Source: SZAS-103 sp038226665 (GTDB lineage: Bacteria; Pseudomonadota; Gammaproteobacteria; Xanthomonadales; Xanthomonadaceae). Taken from it: a DNA stretch of 64,000 nt. The stretch is taken from contig JBBRQI010000002.1 of the NCBI GenBank assembly GCA_038226665.1, positions 62,001-126,000 on the forward strand, read 5' to 3'. The notes beneath the pieces were generated by a model, which made no database searches, was not told where the DNA came from, and worked only from the letters and a program-made list of their open reading frames with translations. Within the stretch, counting starts at the first letter, position 1, and every line of letters starts with the position of its first letter. Position numbers and translations under genes: made by a program. Shown piece after piece: positions 1 through 9,312 of this stretch.

Positions 1-1857
1 GACGGGAAATATCTGGCACTTTCGGTACCCATCGCGGATCACACCAGCCTCGTCGTGCTGGATGCGGCCACGCTCAAACAGGTTTCGGTGTTCGCGATGG
101 CCGGCAAGACGCATGTCGAACGGTTCTGGTGGGCCAACCCGAATCGCTTGTTGATCAGCATGTCGGAAAAGGACGGATCGCTCGATACGCCCATCGAGAC
201 CGGGGAGATCTTCGCTACCAACGCGGACGGAAAGGATGTTGGCATGCTGTTCGGCTACCGCGCCGCTACCGGAACAACCGGTACCCGAATCAAGTCGGAT
301 CGGCAGGAAAATGCGAGCGCCGAAGTGATCGACACTTTGCCAGACGATCCGGACCACATCCTGATCGCAGTCACGCCCTGGAGCTACGCCCCCGGCGTGG
401 AGACCTATACGGGCATCGAGAGGATGGACGTCCATGAAGGCCACCGCACGCGCATCGGCACGGTACCGCTGCGCGGAGCGCGCCTGCTCGCCGACCATCA
501 CGGCCAGGTGCGGTTCGCCTACGGTCCGGGATCGGACTGGGAAAACCGCGTGTATTACCGTGATGGCGACGCTGCGCCCTGGGTACTGATCAACGATGCG
601 AATGTCAGCAAACGCGCGATGGAACCGCTGGGTTTTTCCGCTGATGACGCGATCGCTTACGTCGAGTCCAACGAACCGACCGGCCCGGATTCACTCCAGC
701 GATTCGACGTCGTCAAGCACACGATGACGCCGTTTCTGCAAGACAAGTCCGCGGATCCTGCAGGACTGCTCTATGCAGACGGCAGTCATCGCAATCCGAT
801 CGGCGTCATCTACGAGGACGACAAGCCGCGCGTAACCTACTTCGATTCCGACTCGGCGGGCGCGCGCAGCCATCGCAGCCTGATGGCGAGTTTCGATGGC
901 CAGTTCGTGGTGCCGATCTCGTCGACTGCAGATGGGCAGACCGAATTGGTTGAGGCCTATAGCGACCGCGATGCCGGTGACATCTACCGCTTCGACAAGT
1001 CCACCAAGAAGGCTGCCTTGCTGATCAGCCGCAGCGACTGGTTCGATCCGGCAAAGATGGCGGAGGCCAAGCCCTTCGCCTTCAAGGCCAGGGACGGAAT
1101 GGAGATCCATGGCTATCTCACCATCCCGCATGGCAGCGACGGCAAGGCCATGCCGTTGGTGGTGTATCCGCATGGCGGGCCATTCGGCGTCGCCGATATC
1201 TGGGGGTTCGATACGGATTCCCAGCTCCTGGCGGCGCACGGCTACGCGGTGTTGCAGGTCGATTATCGCGGTTCGGCAAACCGCGGCCGTGCGTTCGAAA
1301 AGGCGGGCTACAAGCAATGGGGCGGCAAGATGCAGGACGACATCACCGACGCAACGCGCTGGGCGATCGATAGCGGTGCAGCCGACAAGAACCGCATCTG
1401 CATCTACGGTGCGAGCTACGGCGGCTATGCGGCGCTGATGGGCGTCGCCAGGGAGCCGACGTTGTACCGCTGCGCGGTCGGCTATGCGGGCGTTTACGAC
1501 CTCGACATGATGTACCAGGATGGCGATATCCAAAGGTTTGAAAAAGGCAAGAACTATCTGAACCTGACCCTGGGCACGGAAAATCTCGCCGCAGTCTCGC
1601 CGGCCAAGCTGGCCGACCGTATCAAGGTGCCGGTGTTCCTCGCCGCCGGTGGCGCGGACAAGCGTGCTCCGGTGGGGCACACCAGGAAAATGGAGTCGGC
1701 GCTGAAGCAGGCCGGCGTGCCGGTGAATACCCTGATCTATCCCGACGAGGGCCATGGCTTTTACGATCCGAAGCACGTAGCCGAGTTCGATCGGCAACTG
1801 CTCGAATTCCTCGACAAGTACATCGGCAGCGGGGCGAAATCAGGAGTGGCGCACTAG
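1..1857 (+). CDS. S9 family peptidase (prolyl oligopeptidase family), 5' partial
   Basis: The reading frame is open from base 1, so the gene starts before the window; 618 residues are visible. The N-terminal two thirds should be the beta-propeller and the C-terminal third the alpha/beta-hydrolase peptidase domain. Seen: the oxyanion-region motif HGGPFG, the nucleophile motif GASYGGYAALM (Ser codon 1414-1416), a catalytic Asp candidate in GGADKRAP (codon 1657) and the His in DEGHGF (codon 1753). This is the complete Ser-Asp-His set of the S9C-like subgroup, which cleaves short peptides. The signal peptide, if any, lies outside the window. A POT peptide transporter and a second S9 peptidase follow, which suggests joint peptide use. 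The exact substrate is unknown. Confidence 0.93.
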   Translation, partial: DGKYLALSVPIADHTSLVVLDAATLKQVSVFAMAGKTHVERFWWANPNRLLISMSEKDGSLDTPIETGEIFATNADGKDVGMLFGYRAATGTTGTRIKSDRQENASAEVIDTLPDDPDHILIAVTPWSYAPGVETYTGIERMDVHEGHRTRIGTVPLRGARLLADHHGQVRFAYGPGSDWENRVYYRDGDAAPWVLINDANVSKRAMEPLGFSADDAIAYVESNEPTGPDSLQRFDVVKHTMTPFLQDKSADPAGLLYADGSHRNPIGVIYEDDKPRVTYFDSDSAGARSHRSLMASFDGQFVVPISSTADGQTELVEAYSDRDAGDIYRFDKSTKKAALLISRSDWFDPAKMAEAKPFAFKARDGMEIHGYLTIPHGSDGKAMPLVVYPHGGPFGVADIWGFDTDSQLLAAHGYAVLQVDYRGSANRGRAFEKAGYKQWGGKMQDDITDATRWAIDSGAADKNRICIYGASYGGYAALMGVAREPTLYRCAVGYAGVYDLDMMYQDGDIQRFEKGKNYLNLTLGTENLAAVSPAKLADRIKVPVFLAAGGADKRAPVGHTRKMESALKQAGVPVNTLIYPDEGHGFYDPKHVAEFDRQLLEFLDKYIGSGAKSGVAH

Positions 1858-1886
1858 GAACAGCGAACAAATTCAGGGATTCCCGC

Positions 1887-1900
1887 AGTGCATGGATGCA
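1887..1900. repeat. Small perfect inverted repeat in a convergent gap
   Basis: GTGCATGGATGCAC has 6-bp arms around a GG centre. It lies in the 125-bp gap between the convergent peptidase and POT transporter genes. There is no T-tract, so it is not a clear terminator. It resembles, but is not identical to, the GCACATGGATGTGC palindrome seen near 59241 and 63650. Confidence 0.4.
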
Positions 1901-1982
1901 CCGACGCGAACAACGACGCAGGTCGCTGCTTCGCGAGCGTCGAGGCCGGACATGGCCTGCGCGGTATGACGCCATCCTGCCG

Positions 1983-3815
1983 TCACTTCACCCCGTGCAT
2001 CATCCGCCGCAGGACCGGCGCAGCGACGAACGCGGCGGCTGCGAAGCCGAGGCCGATCCAGGTCATGATCCAGAACAGGTGCGCATACTTCGCCGAGGCC
2101 TCGGCCACGTTGAGCTTGGCGCCTTCCGGAATGTCGATCGCGGCGAGCTTGCCGAACAGAGCGGCCAGAGTTTCCGAGAACGCGGTCGCGAGGAACCAGG
2201 TTCCCATCATCAGGCTGACCACGCTGGGCACTGAGAGTTGGGTGACTGCCGACAGGCCGACCGGCGACAGGCACATCTCGCCGATTTCCAGCACGAAATA
2301 CGCGAGCACCAGCCACCAGACGCTGGCCATGCCGCCAATCGCTCCGGCGTGCTGCGCGGCCAACGCCATCGGGACGAACGACAGGCCCGCGAACATCAAT
2401 CCGAGGGCGCTCTTGATCGGTTTGGACGGGTCCGCGCCGCGACGATCCAGCCAGGCCCATAACCAGGCGAACAGCGGGGCCAGCAGGAGGATGAACGGGC
2501 CGCTGAGGTACGTCAGCGAGCTGGCGGTCGCGGGCAGGATGACCGAATCGCGGATCACGGCCACGATCACAAGCAGGCAGACGAACAGGAACAGCAGTTT
2601 CGGCATCCGCGAATGCGCGTCGCGCTCGCTCATCGTGGCGGCGGCCATGAACGACAGCGGTGCAAGCACCAACGCGTAGGTCGACCATGGAAGGAACCGC
2701 AGTCCCAGCCGGATGTTCGCACCCCAGTCGCTTCCGAACGGCAGGTGGTCGGGTTGCGGATGGACGAGCGACGGGAAGATGTCCTTGGTCAGCAGGCGGT
2801 CGGTGAACGTTACCCATGAGCCGTAGGTCTGTTCGTACAGGATGAAGAACACCAGGCACATCGTGATCATCGCCAGGCAGGCCAGCATCTGGTGGCGCTG
2901 CACGGGTGTGCAGCGGGCCGAGATGAACCAGAAGAACCACGCAAGAACGCCGCCCATCACGACCAGCATCAGCAGCAACGCAAGACTGACTTCGCCGCCG
3001 AGGGCGAACGCATGGTTCGCGACCGCCCACATCAGGCCTGCGACAGGCAGCAATCCGGCGATCGCGCCGAGGTAGATCGCCAGTTCACGCGGGATGCCGA
3101 ACACACGCTCGCTCAGCAGCGACGGCTCGGGCGGTTCGGCGTGCCCGCGCAGATATTTCTGGCCCCACAGGAATTGTGCGAGTCCAAGCACCATGCCGAT
3201 GCCGGCTGCGCCGAAACCCCAGCCCCAGCCCACGACGATGCCAAGGTAGCCGCACACGATGGAACCGAACAGCGCACCCAGGTTGATGCCGGCGTAGAAC
3301 AAGCTGAAACCCGAATCGCGGCGCGGATCGCCCTGTTCGTACAGCCGGCCGACGATGGTCGAGATGTTCGGTTTGAGGAAGCCGACGCCCATGATGATCA
3401 GCGACAGCGACAGGTAGAAGGCGTACAGCGCGCCTTCGTCGCGCACCACGACGCCGTTCACCAGCGTCGCCTGCGCGCCTTCGAAGGCCATGCCGAAGTG
3501 GCCGAGGCACAACAGGATGCCGCCGAACACCACGGCCTTGCGCTTGCCGAGCCAGCGGTCGGCGAGCATCCCGCCGAACACCGGCAGGCAATACACCAGT
3601 CCGCCGTACGCACCGAGCACGTCCAGACCGATGCGATCGCCGAACTTGTGGTGCTGGATCAGGTACAACAACAGCAGCGCTTTCATCCCGTAAAACGAAA
3701 ACCGCTCCCACATCTCGGTGAAGAAGCAGACGTAAACGCCCTTCGGATGACCGAGGAAATCGTCGTCGTGGGCGACGCCGTCCGGAAGGTTCGTGGTGAT
3801 GGCGCTGGCGGTCAT
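1983..3815 (-). CDS. POT/PTR family proton-coupled oligopeptide transporter
   Basis: The 610-residue integral membrane protein has many hydrophobic helices and matches the length of bacterial POT/PTR (MFS) peptide symporters of the DtpT type, which import di- and tripeptides with protons. The N-terminal sequence FFTEMWERFSFYGMKALLL carries the family ExxERFxYYG-type motif of helix 1. A second family signature around FYAGINLGALFGSIVCGYLG corresponds to the PTR2 motif region (FYxxINxG). It is transcribed toward the upstream peptidase and divergently from the downstream peptidase at 4006. The setting between two S9 peptidases supports a peptide uptake and degradation role. Confidence 0.95.
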   Translation of the reverse strand: MTASAITTNLPDGVAHDDDFLGHPKGVYVCFFTEMWERFSFYGMKALLLLYLIQHHKFGDRIGLDVLGAYGGLVYCLPVFGGMLADRWLGKRKAVVFGGILLCLGHFGMAFEGAQATLVNGVVVRDEGALYAFYLSLSLIIMGVGFLKPNISTIVGRLYEQGDPRRDSGFSLFYAGINLGALFGSIVCGYLGIVVGWGWGFGAAGIGMVLGLAQFLWGQKYLRGHAEPPEPSLLSERVFGIPRELAIYLGAIAGLLPVAGLMWAVANHAFALGGEVSLALLLMLVVMGGVLAWFFWFISARCTPVQRHQMLACLAMITMCLVFFILYEQTYGSWVTFTDRLLTKDIFPSLVHPQPDHLPFGSDWGANIRLGLRFLPWSTYALVLAPLSFMAAATMSERDAHSRMPKLLFLFVCLLVIVAVIRDSVILPATASSLTYLSGPFILLLAPLFAWLWAWLDRRGADPSKPIKSALGLMFAGLSFVPMALAAQHAGAIGGMASVWWLVLAYFVLEIGEMCLSPVGLSAVTQLSVPSVVSLMMGTWFLATAFSETLAALFGKLAAIDIPEGAKLNVAEASAKYAHLFWIMTWIGLGFAAAAFVAAPVLRRMMHGVK

Positions 3816-4005
3816 GCGGATTCCTGCTGTCGTGCGCCGCGATGCCGCACAGGAGTCGGAGTATAGCGACGTGCCGTTCGCAACCGTTCGCAGGGCGGCT
3901 GCGCGAGCAAGGCATGACTTATGGCCTATGCCACGCGGTTCCGCGCGCGCGAGTGTGCGCTAACATGCCTTTCTTTGCTGCCGTTTGCCTCCGAGGAATT
4001 CGTCC

Positions 4006-6090
4006 ATGCTGCGTTTTCGTCCGCTTCCGTTGTTGTTGCTCGCAGCATTCCCGATGTGCGCCTGCGCCGCGAACCAGGCGACTGCGAAGAAACCGTTCGA
4101 AATACGCGACATGGTGAACCTCGAACGCGTGTCCGAACCCGCGCTTTCGCGCGATGGAAAGACGGTCGTGTTCTCGGTGCGCCAGACCGACTATGCTGCG
4201 AACAAGGGCGTGACCTCGTTGTGGATCGGGAGCCTGGTGGCGCGTGACCTCGCGCCGCCGCGGCGACTGCTCGCCGAAGGCATGGCCGGCAATTCTGGTA
4301 CGTTCTCGCTGGATGGAACGAGTGTGTATTTCATTTCGTCGAAATCCGGCAGCGACCAGATCTGGCGCCAAGGGCTTGCCGGCGGCGAAGCAACACAGGT
4401 CACCAACTATCCGCTCGATGTCGGCAGCTACAAGCTGTCGCCCGATGGGCATTCGCTCGCGCTGAGCTTTGATGTATTTGTCGACTGCAAGGGGCTGGCC
4501 TGCACGAAGAAGCACCACGACGACGTCGCCGCGAACAAGGCGAGCGGCAAGCTCTTCGACAAGCTGTTCATCCGCCACTGGGATACGTGGGCCGATGGCA
4601 CGCGCAGCCAGTTGTTCACCGCTGCGATCGGCGTCGACGGCAAGGCTGTCGCCGAACCAACGCTGGTCAGCGTCGGCATCGATGGGGATGTGCCGTCCAA
4701 GCCGTTCGGAGACCAGAGCGAATACAACTGGTCGCCCGACAGCAAGTCGCTCGCGTTCGATGCGCGCATCGCCGGCGTCAGCGAACCGTGGTCGACGAAT
4801 TTCGATGTGTTCATCGTCCCCGCCGATGGCTCGGCCGCGCCGCGCGACTTGACCGAAGCGAACAAGGCCTGGGATGCGGCGCCGGTGTTCTCCGCCGATG
4901 GAAAAAAACTGTACTACCGCGCGATGAAGCGTCCAGCCTTCGAGGCCGATCGTTTCGCGTTGATGGAAATGAATCTTGCATCGGGCGCGACGCGCGAGAT
5001 CGATCCGGGATGGGATCGATCAGTCGACAGCATCGTCCTGTCGGCCGACGGCAAGACGATTTACACCTCCGCCGATGACATGGGCCAGCACCCGTTGTTC
5101 GCGGTGAACATCGCGAGTGGCGCGGTGAAGAGGATCGCGGATCACGGCGCCGTCTCGGCGATCGATCTTGCCGGCGATACACTCGCGTTCACCCGCAACT
5201 CGATGAAATCGCCAGACCAGTTGGTCGTCGCGCGCGCCGATGGCAGCGCGGCGCGGCTGGTGTCGCACAACAACGACGAAACGTTCAAGGGCATCGCGTT
5301 CGGCGACTACGAGCAGTTCTCGTTCGCCGGATGGAATGGCGAAACCGTGCACGGCTATGTCGTGAAGCCGTGGAATTACGAGAAGGGGAAAAAATATCCC
5401 GTCGCGTTCCTGATCCACGGCGGCCCGCAGGGTTCGTTCGGCAACGATTGGAGCTTCCGCTGGAATCCGCAGACGTATGCAGGCCAGGGTTATGCAGTGG
5501 TGATGGTCGACTTCCATGGTTCGACCGGCTACGGACAGGCATTCACCGACGCGATCTCGCAACACTGGGGCGACCGTCCGCTCGAAGATTTGCAGAAAGG
5601 CTGGGCGGCCGCGTTGCACAAATATTCGTATCTCGATGGCGACAATGCCTGCGCGCTCGGCGCGAGTTACGGCGGCTACATGGTCTACTGGATCGCCGGC
5701 AACTGGAACACGCCATGGAAGTGCCTCGTCGACCACGACGGCGTGTTCGACAACCGCATGATGGGTTACTCGACCGAGGAACTGTGGTTCAGCGAATGGG
5801 AAAACGGCGGCACGCCGTGGGCGAATCCGGAAGGTTACGAACGTTTCAATCCGGTCAACCACGTCAAGGACTGGAAGGTGCCGATGCTGATCGTGCACAA
5901 CCAGATGGACCTGCGCATTCCGGTCGAGCAGGGCATCGCCGCGTTCACCGCGCTGCAGCGCCGTGGCATCGAATCGAAGTACCTGTACTTCCCGAACGAG
6001 AACCACTGGGTGCTCAAGCCGCAGAACAGCGTGCTCTGGCACGATACCGTCAATGCGTGGCTGAAGGCGCACCTGCAACCGGCGCAATGA
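4006..6090 (+). CDS. Exported S9 family peptidase (dipeptidyl-peptidase 5-like)
   Basis: I chose the ATG at 4006 because GAGGA precedes it by about 8 bases and it opens a signal peptide (MLRFRPLPLLLLAAFPMCACA); the frame also runs upstream to a TTG at 3985. The product is 694 residues. An N-terminal propeller with WD40-like repeats (LSPDGHSLAL, FSADGKKLYY) precedes a peptidase domain with HGGPQGSFG, nucleophile GASYGGYMVYW (Ser about residue 554), Asp in NQMDLRIP and His in NENHWVLKP. Periplasmic or secreted aminodipeptidase activity on short peptides is expected from family knowledge. It is divergent from the POT transporter gene. Confidence 0.94.
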   Translation: MLRFRPLPLLLLAAFPMCACAANQATAKKPFEIRDMVNLERVSEPALSRDGKTVVFSVRQTDYAANKGVTSLWIGSLVARDLAPPRRLLAEGMAGNSGTFSLDGTSVYFISSKSGSDQIWRQGLAGGEATQVTNYPLDVGSYKLSPDGHSLALSFDVFVDCKGLACTKKHHDDVAANKASGKLFDKLFIRHWDTWADGTRSQLFTAAIGVDGKAVAEPTLVSVGIDGDVPSKPFGDQSEYNWSPDSKSLAFDARIAGVSEPWSTNFDVFIVPADGSAAPRDLTEANKAWDAAPVFSADGKKLYYRAMKRPAFEADRFALMEMNLASGATREIDPGWDRSVDSIVLSADGKTIYTSADDMGQHPLFAVNIASGAVKRIADHGAVSAIDLAGDTLAFTRNSMKSPDQLVVARADGSAARLVSHNNDETFKGIAFGDYEQFSFAGWNGETVHGYVVKPWNYEKGKKYPVAFLIHGGPQGSFGNDWSFRWNPQTYAGQGYAVVMVDFHGSTGYGQAFTDAISQHWGDRPLEDLQKGWAAALHKYSYLDGDNACALGASYGGYMVYWIAGNWNTPWKCLVDHDGVFDNRMMGYSTEELWFSEWENGGTPWANPEGYERFNPVNHVKDWKVPMLIVHNQMDLRIPVEQGIAAFTALQRRGIESKYLYFPNENHWVLKPQNSVLWHDTVNAWLKAHLQPAQ

Positions 6091-6129
6091 GATGAAGCTC
6101 CTCTCTCGACGGAAGAGGGGATCAAACCA

Positions 6130-7131
6130 CTACAACCAGCGCGCCCGTTTGAGGACGATGTAGAGCGCGCCGCACACGATCAGGGTGACGGCAATCATGA
6201 TCGGATAGCTGTAGATACCATCCAGTTCGGGCATGTGGTGGAAATTCATGCCGTACCAGCCAGTGATCAGGGTCGGGACGGCCAGCAGCGCCGCCCAGCC
6301 GGCGAGGCGCTTGACGATCTCTCCCTGCGCGACCGTGACCAGCGCGAGGTTGACGCCCATCGCCGCCGTCAGCAATTCGCGCATCGTGTCGGTCGCCTCG
6401 TTGACGCGCACCACGTGGTCGAACACGTCGCGGAAATACACGCGCACGTCGTCGTGGATCAGGGTCGGGTGGAAGCGCTGGAGCTGGTTCAGGATGTCCT
6501 GCAATGGCGACACCGCAAGCCGCAGTGTGGTGAGTTCCTGCTTGAGGTTGTAGAGCTGCTCGATGGTCTCGCGACGGTATTCCTCCGCGAAGATATCCTT
6601 CTCGAGCTTGTCGAGTTCGCCCTGGAAATCACTGATCACCGGCATGTAGTTGTCGACCACGAAGTCGACCATCGCGTACAGCGGATAGCTCGGGCCGAGC
6701 GCCATCATTTCCGGCTCGCGTTCGCAGCGCACGCGCGCTGGCGTATACGACAGCGACGCGCCGTGGCGGATCGTCACCAAGTAGCGCTTGCCGAGGAAAG
6801 CATGCGTTTCGCCGAACTGCACGCAGCCTTTCACCGCCTGCGCGGTCTTGAGCACGACGAACAACGAGTCGCCGTAGATCTCGATCTTCGGGCGCTGATG
6901 CGCGTCGTGCGCGTCTTCCACGGCAAGATCGTGCAGGCCGAATTCCTCCTGCAGTTTATCCATCAGCGCTTCGTCTGGTTCGTACAACCCGATCCACACG
7001 AAGCTGCCGTCGTCGCGTGCGAGCACGTCGCTGATCTGCTCGAACGCGATGTCCGGCAGGCGCAGCCCGTCGGCCGCGTAGGCGACGCAGTTCACCACCA
7101 TCTGCTCGGCGTTGGGATGGATGTCGTCCAT
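6130..7131 (-). CDS. corA: CorA family magnesium/cobalt transporter
   Basis: The 333-residue protein has the usual CorA length and layout: a large soluble N-terminal domain and two C-terminal helices. The selectivity motif YGMNF lies right after the first helix (WAALLAVPTLITGWYGMN), followed by a second helix and a short basic tail (KRARW). The start sits in a small palindromic stretch (TCCATGCATGGA). It lies about 54 bases downstream of the DUF4105 gene on the same strand and may be the last gene of the phoH-ybeY-corC unit. It imports Mg2+ across the inner membrane. Confidence 0.95.
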   Translation of the reverse strand: MDDIHPNAEQMVVNCVAYAADGLRLPDIAFEQISDVLARDDGSFVWIGLYEPDEALMDKLQEEFGLHDLAVEDAHDAHQRPKIEIYGDSLFVVLKTAQAVKGCVQFGETHAFLGKRYLVTIRHGASLSYTPARVRCEREPEMMALGPSYPLYAMVDFVVDNYMPVISDFQGELDKLEKDIFAEEYRRETIEQLYNLKQELTTLRLAVSPLQDILNQLQRFHPTLIHDDVRVYFRDVFDHVVRVNEATDTMRELLTAAMGVNLALVTVAQGEIVKRLAGWAALLAVPTLITGWYGMNFHHMPELDGIYSYPIMIAVTLIVCGALYIVLKRARWL

Positions 7132-7185
7132 GCATGGATCTCCGCAAGTCGTCGTCGTGCGACTGTACCCGCACCACGTTACCAG

Positions 7186-8379
7186 TCAGCGCAAGCGACG
7201 CCCAGCATTGGCGAGCGCGATGTGTATCGGCAGCAGAAGCGCGATCCAGTCGCCGTTGTTCTCGATGCGGAACGGTAGGAACTTCAGGAAGAGTGCGAAC
7301 CCAGCCGATACCGCGACCAGTATCAAGAAGCGCTTGTGGAAACGACTCATTGGGCGTCCGCGCAGCCAAGACCACGCGCCGGGCAGCAGCGCGAAGCAGA
7401 ACGGGCTCGTCAGCAGGATGTTCTCGTTGCCCCAGATCGCGACGTGCTCTGTGAATGCCCAGATCAGGATCAACCCGAGTCCGAGCAAACCGCACTTCAG
7501 CCAGAACAGGCCAGCGACCGCGGCAGTCGTGCGCGGCGCGTAACGCGTGCCAATGAGGAACAATGCGGCAAGCAGCATCCCTGCGGCGACGAACCACGGC
7601 CGCCAGTGCGGCGCATCGGTCAACGCAGGCGGCAGGCGTTGCGGCAACAGCACGATCTCGGTTTGCACAAGAGGCTTGCCAGCCGCCGTGTGGATCGTGC
7701 GCAAGCTGTCCTGCAGGCGCATTGGAATGAAGGCCTCGTCCCACAGCGACAGCGGACGATCCGCGTAAGGTCCGAGTGCAAAATGCATGCTCAAGCCGAG
7801 CCACCATTCCGGCGCGCCGAGTCGAATGGCTTCGGAGCGGTACGTCAGTCCGTGCGACGGCGCGGTCATCTGCGCGTGCAACTGGCCGTCGAGCGCGCGG
7901 TCGAGCGCATCGCGCACGCGTGTCGCGCAGTCGTCGGTGAAATAGTCGTAGCGATAGGTCGCATGTTTTGGCAGCGCATTCCATGCGAGGAAGCGTTCCA
8001 GTCTGGTCGCCTGCGCCGGAGCCATGTCCAGCCATTGCAGGCTCGTGCCGCGTCCTTCGTAGGCGTATCCGACGAGGTCTTGCTGGAACGGCACGGCCGC
8101 GAGCTGGTAGCTCATGTAACCTTGCGCGAAATGCAACAGGAAGCCCGGCTGGTTGAAGTCGAAGTAACCGTAGTTGTAGAGCAGCGGCACGCTGCCCGGA
8201 TCGTCCGCGCGGTCGTCGACGAGGATCGCGTCGTGGCCGAAACGCGACCAGTATTCCGCGCCGGGTTGCATGGTGACGACGCCGATGCGCGGCGACGCGA
8301 AGCATGCGGAGGACATCAGCAACGCTACGATCAGCAGCGTCGCACGCGCGAGAGCGCGCGCGCTGCGCGACTCAGGCAT
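7186..8379 (-). CDS. DUF4105 (Lnb N-terminal-domain-like) membrane protein
   Basis: The 397-residue protein starts with a signal peptide or anchor (RATLLIVALLMSSACFAS). The N-terminal domain (about 30-220) carries the DUF4105 features YWSRFGHDAILV and TYRYDYFTDDCATRVRDAL, where conserved His, Asp and Cys could be catalytic. The C-terminal third has several membrane helices and the family-like segment EHVAIWGNENILL. In Enterococcus, Lnb proteins with this domain remodel lipoprotein N-termini; whether this protein does so is unproved. The start overlaps the end of corC by 8 bases (8372-8379), indicating translational coupling. In many gammaproteobacteria, lnt follows ybeX in this position. Confidence 0.85.
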   Translation of the reverse strand: MPESRSARALARATLLIVALLMSSACFASPRIGVVTMQPGAEYWSRFGHDAILVDDRADDPGSVPLLYNYGYFDFNQPGFLLHFAQGYMSYQLAAVPFQQDLVGYAYEGRGTSLQWLDMAPAQATRLERFLAWNALPKHATYRYDYFTDDCATRVRDALDRALDGQLHAQMTAPSHGLTYRSEAIRLGAPEWWLGLSMHFALGPYADRPLSLWDEAFIPMRLQDSLRTIHTAAGKPLVQTEIVLLPQRLPPALTDAPHWRPWFVAAGMLLAALFLIGTRYAPRTTAAVAGLFWLKCGLLGLGLILIWAFTEHVAIWGNENILLTSPFCFALLPGAWSWLRGRPMSRFHKRFLILVAVSAGFALFLKFLPFRIENNGDWIALLLPIHIALANAGRRLR

Positions 8380-9238
8380 CGGCCTGCACGCTGACGATCA
8401 GTGCATGCACGCGACGCGCATCCGCGCGGGCGACGCGAAAATGGAAGCGGCCCATCGCGAGTTCCTCGCCGGATTCGGGCAAATGCCCGATCGCATCGGT
8501 GACCAGTCCGCCGACCGTGTCGTAGTCGTCGTCCGGGAAATCGGCGCCGAAGCGCTCGTTGAAATCGTCGATCGGCGTCAGCGCATCCACGATGAACTGG
8601 CCATCGGCCTGCGCCGCGATCTGCGCGGATGCATCGACCGCGTCATCGTGTTCGTCGTCGATCTCGCCGACGATTTCCTCGAGCACGTCCTCGATGGTGA
8701 CAAGGCCGGCGACGCCGCCGTATTCGTCCACGACGATCGCCATGTGGTTGCGCGAGAGGCGGAATTCCTTGAGCAAAACGTTCAGCCGCTTGGACTCGGG
8801 AATCAGCACCGCCGGCCGCAGCAACTCGCGGATCGTCGAAGGACCGCCGTCGCTGACCACGCCACGCAGCAGATCTTTCGCAAGCAGCACGCCGAGGATT
8901 TCGTCCTTGTCGTCGCCATGCACGGGGAAGCGCGAATGGCCGGATTCGACCACCATCTTCATGATGTCGAAGAAGCGCGCGGCGACCGGCAACACGACCA
9001 TTTGCGCGCGTGGCACCATCACGTCGCCGACGGTGCGCTCGGCGACGCCCAGTGCGCCTTCCATCATTTTCAGCGTGTCGGCCGCGATCAATCCGTTCAC
9101 CTGCGCGTCGCGCAGGATCTCGACCAGGTCCTCGCGGCTGCGCGGGTCACCGGAAAACGCCTGGCTGAGGCGTTCGAGCCACGAGCGGCGATCCGGCGCG
9201 GGATGCTCGGGCGTACGACTGCTTGGGTCGTCTGACAT
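8372..9238 (-). CDS. corC: CorC/YbeX-type CBS-domain protein
   Basis: The 288-residue soluble protein begins at the ATG whose complement is at 9236-9238 (MSDDPSSRTPEHPAPDRRSW). A longer frame to 9505 would overlap ybeY, so I rejected it. Order: a short charged N-terminus, two CBS domains (VPRAQMVVLPV..., RNHMAIVVDEYGGVAGLVTIEDVLEEIVGEI) and a C-terminal CorC_HlyC/transporter-associated domain (FNERFGADFPDDDYDTVGG). E. coli YbeX/CorC is linked to magnesium efflux and ribosome metabolism and belongs to the ybeZ-ybeY-ybeX operon, the arrangement seen here. Confidence 0.94.
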   Translation of the reverse strand: MSDDPSSRTPEHPAPDRRSWLERLSQAFSGDPRSREDLVEILRDAQVNGLIAADTLKMMEGALGVAERTVGDVMVPRAQMVVLPVAARFFDIMKMVVESGHSRFPVHGDDKDEILGVLLAKDLLRGVVSDGGPSTIRELLRPAVLIPESKRLNVLLKEFRLSRNHMAIVVDEYGGVAGLVTIEDVLEEIVGEIDDEHDDAVDASAQIAAQADGQFIVDALTPIDDFNERFGADFPDDDYDTVGGLVTDAIGHLPESGEELAMGRFHFRVARADARRVHALIVSVQADA

Positions 9239-9312
9239 GGTTCTGCATAGCGCGCCACGGGGGCGGGAGGGCGAGTGTACCGCAAGCGCGTCGCGGCTAG
9301 CCGGTGGCGTGC

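Noticed and set aside
691..1797. Minus-strand open frame opposite the first S9 peptidase
   Set aside because: Same reasoning; the plus strand holds the intact catalytic triad.
6091..6129. Terminator between the second S9 peptidase and corA
   Set aside because: CCTCT and AGAGG arms are short with a long loop and no T-tract; too weak to annotate.
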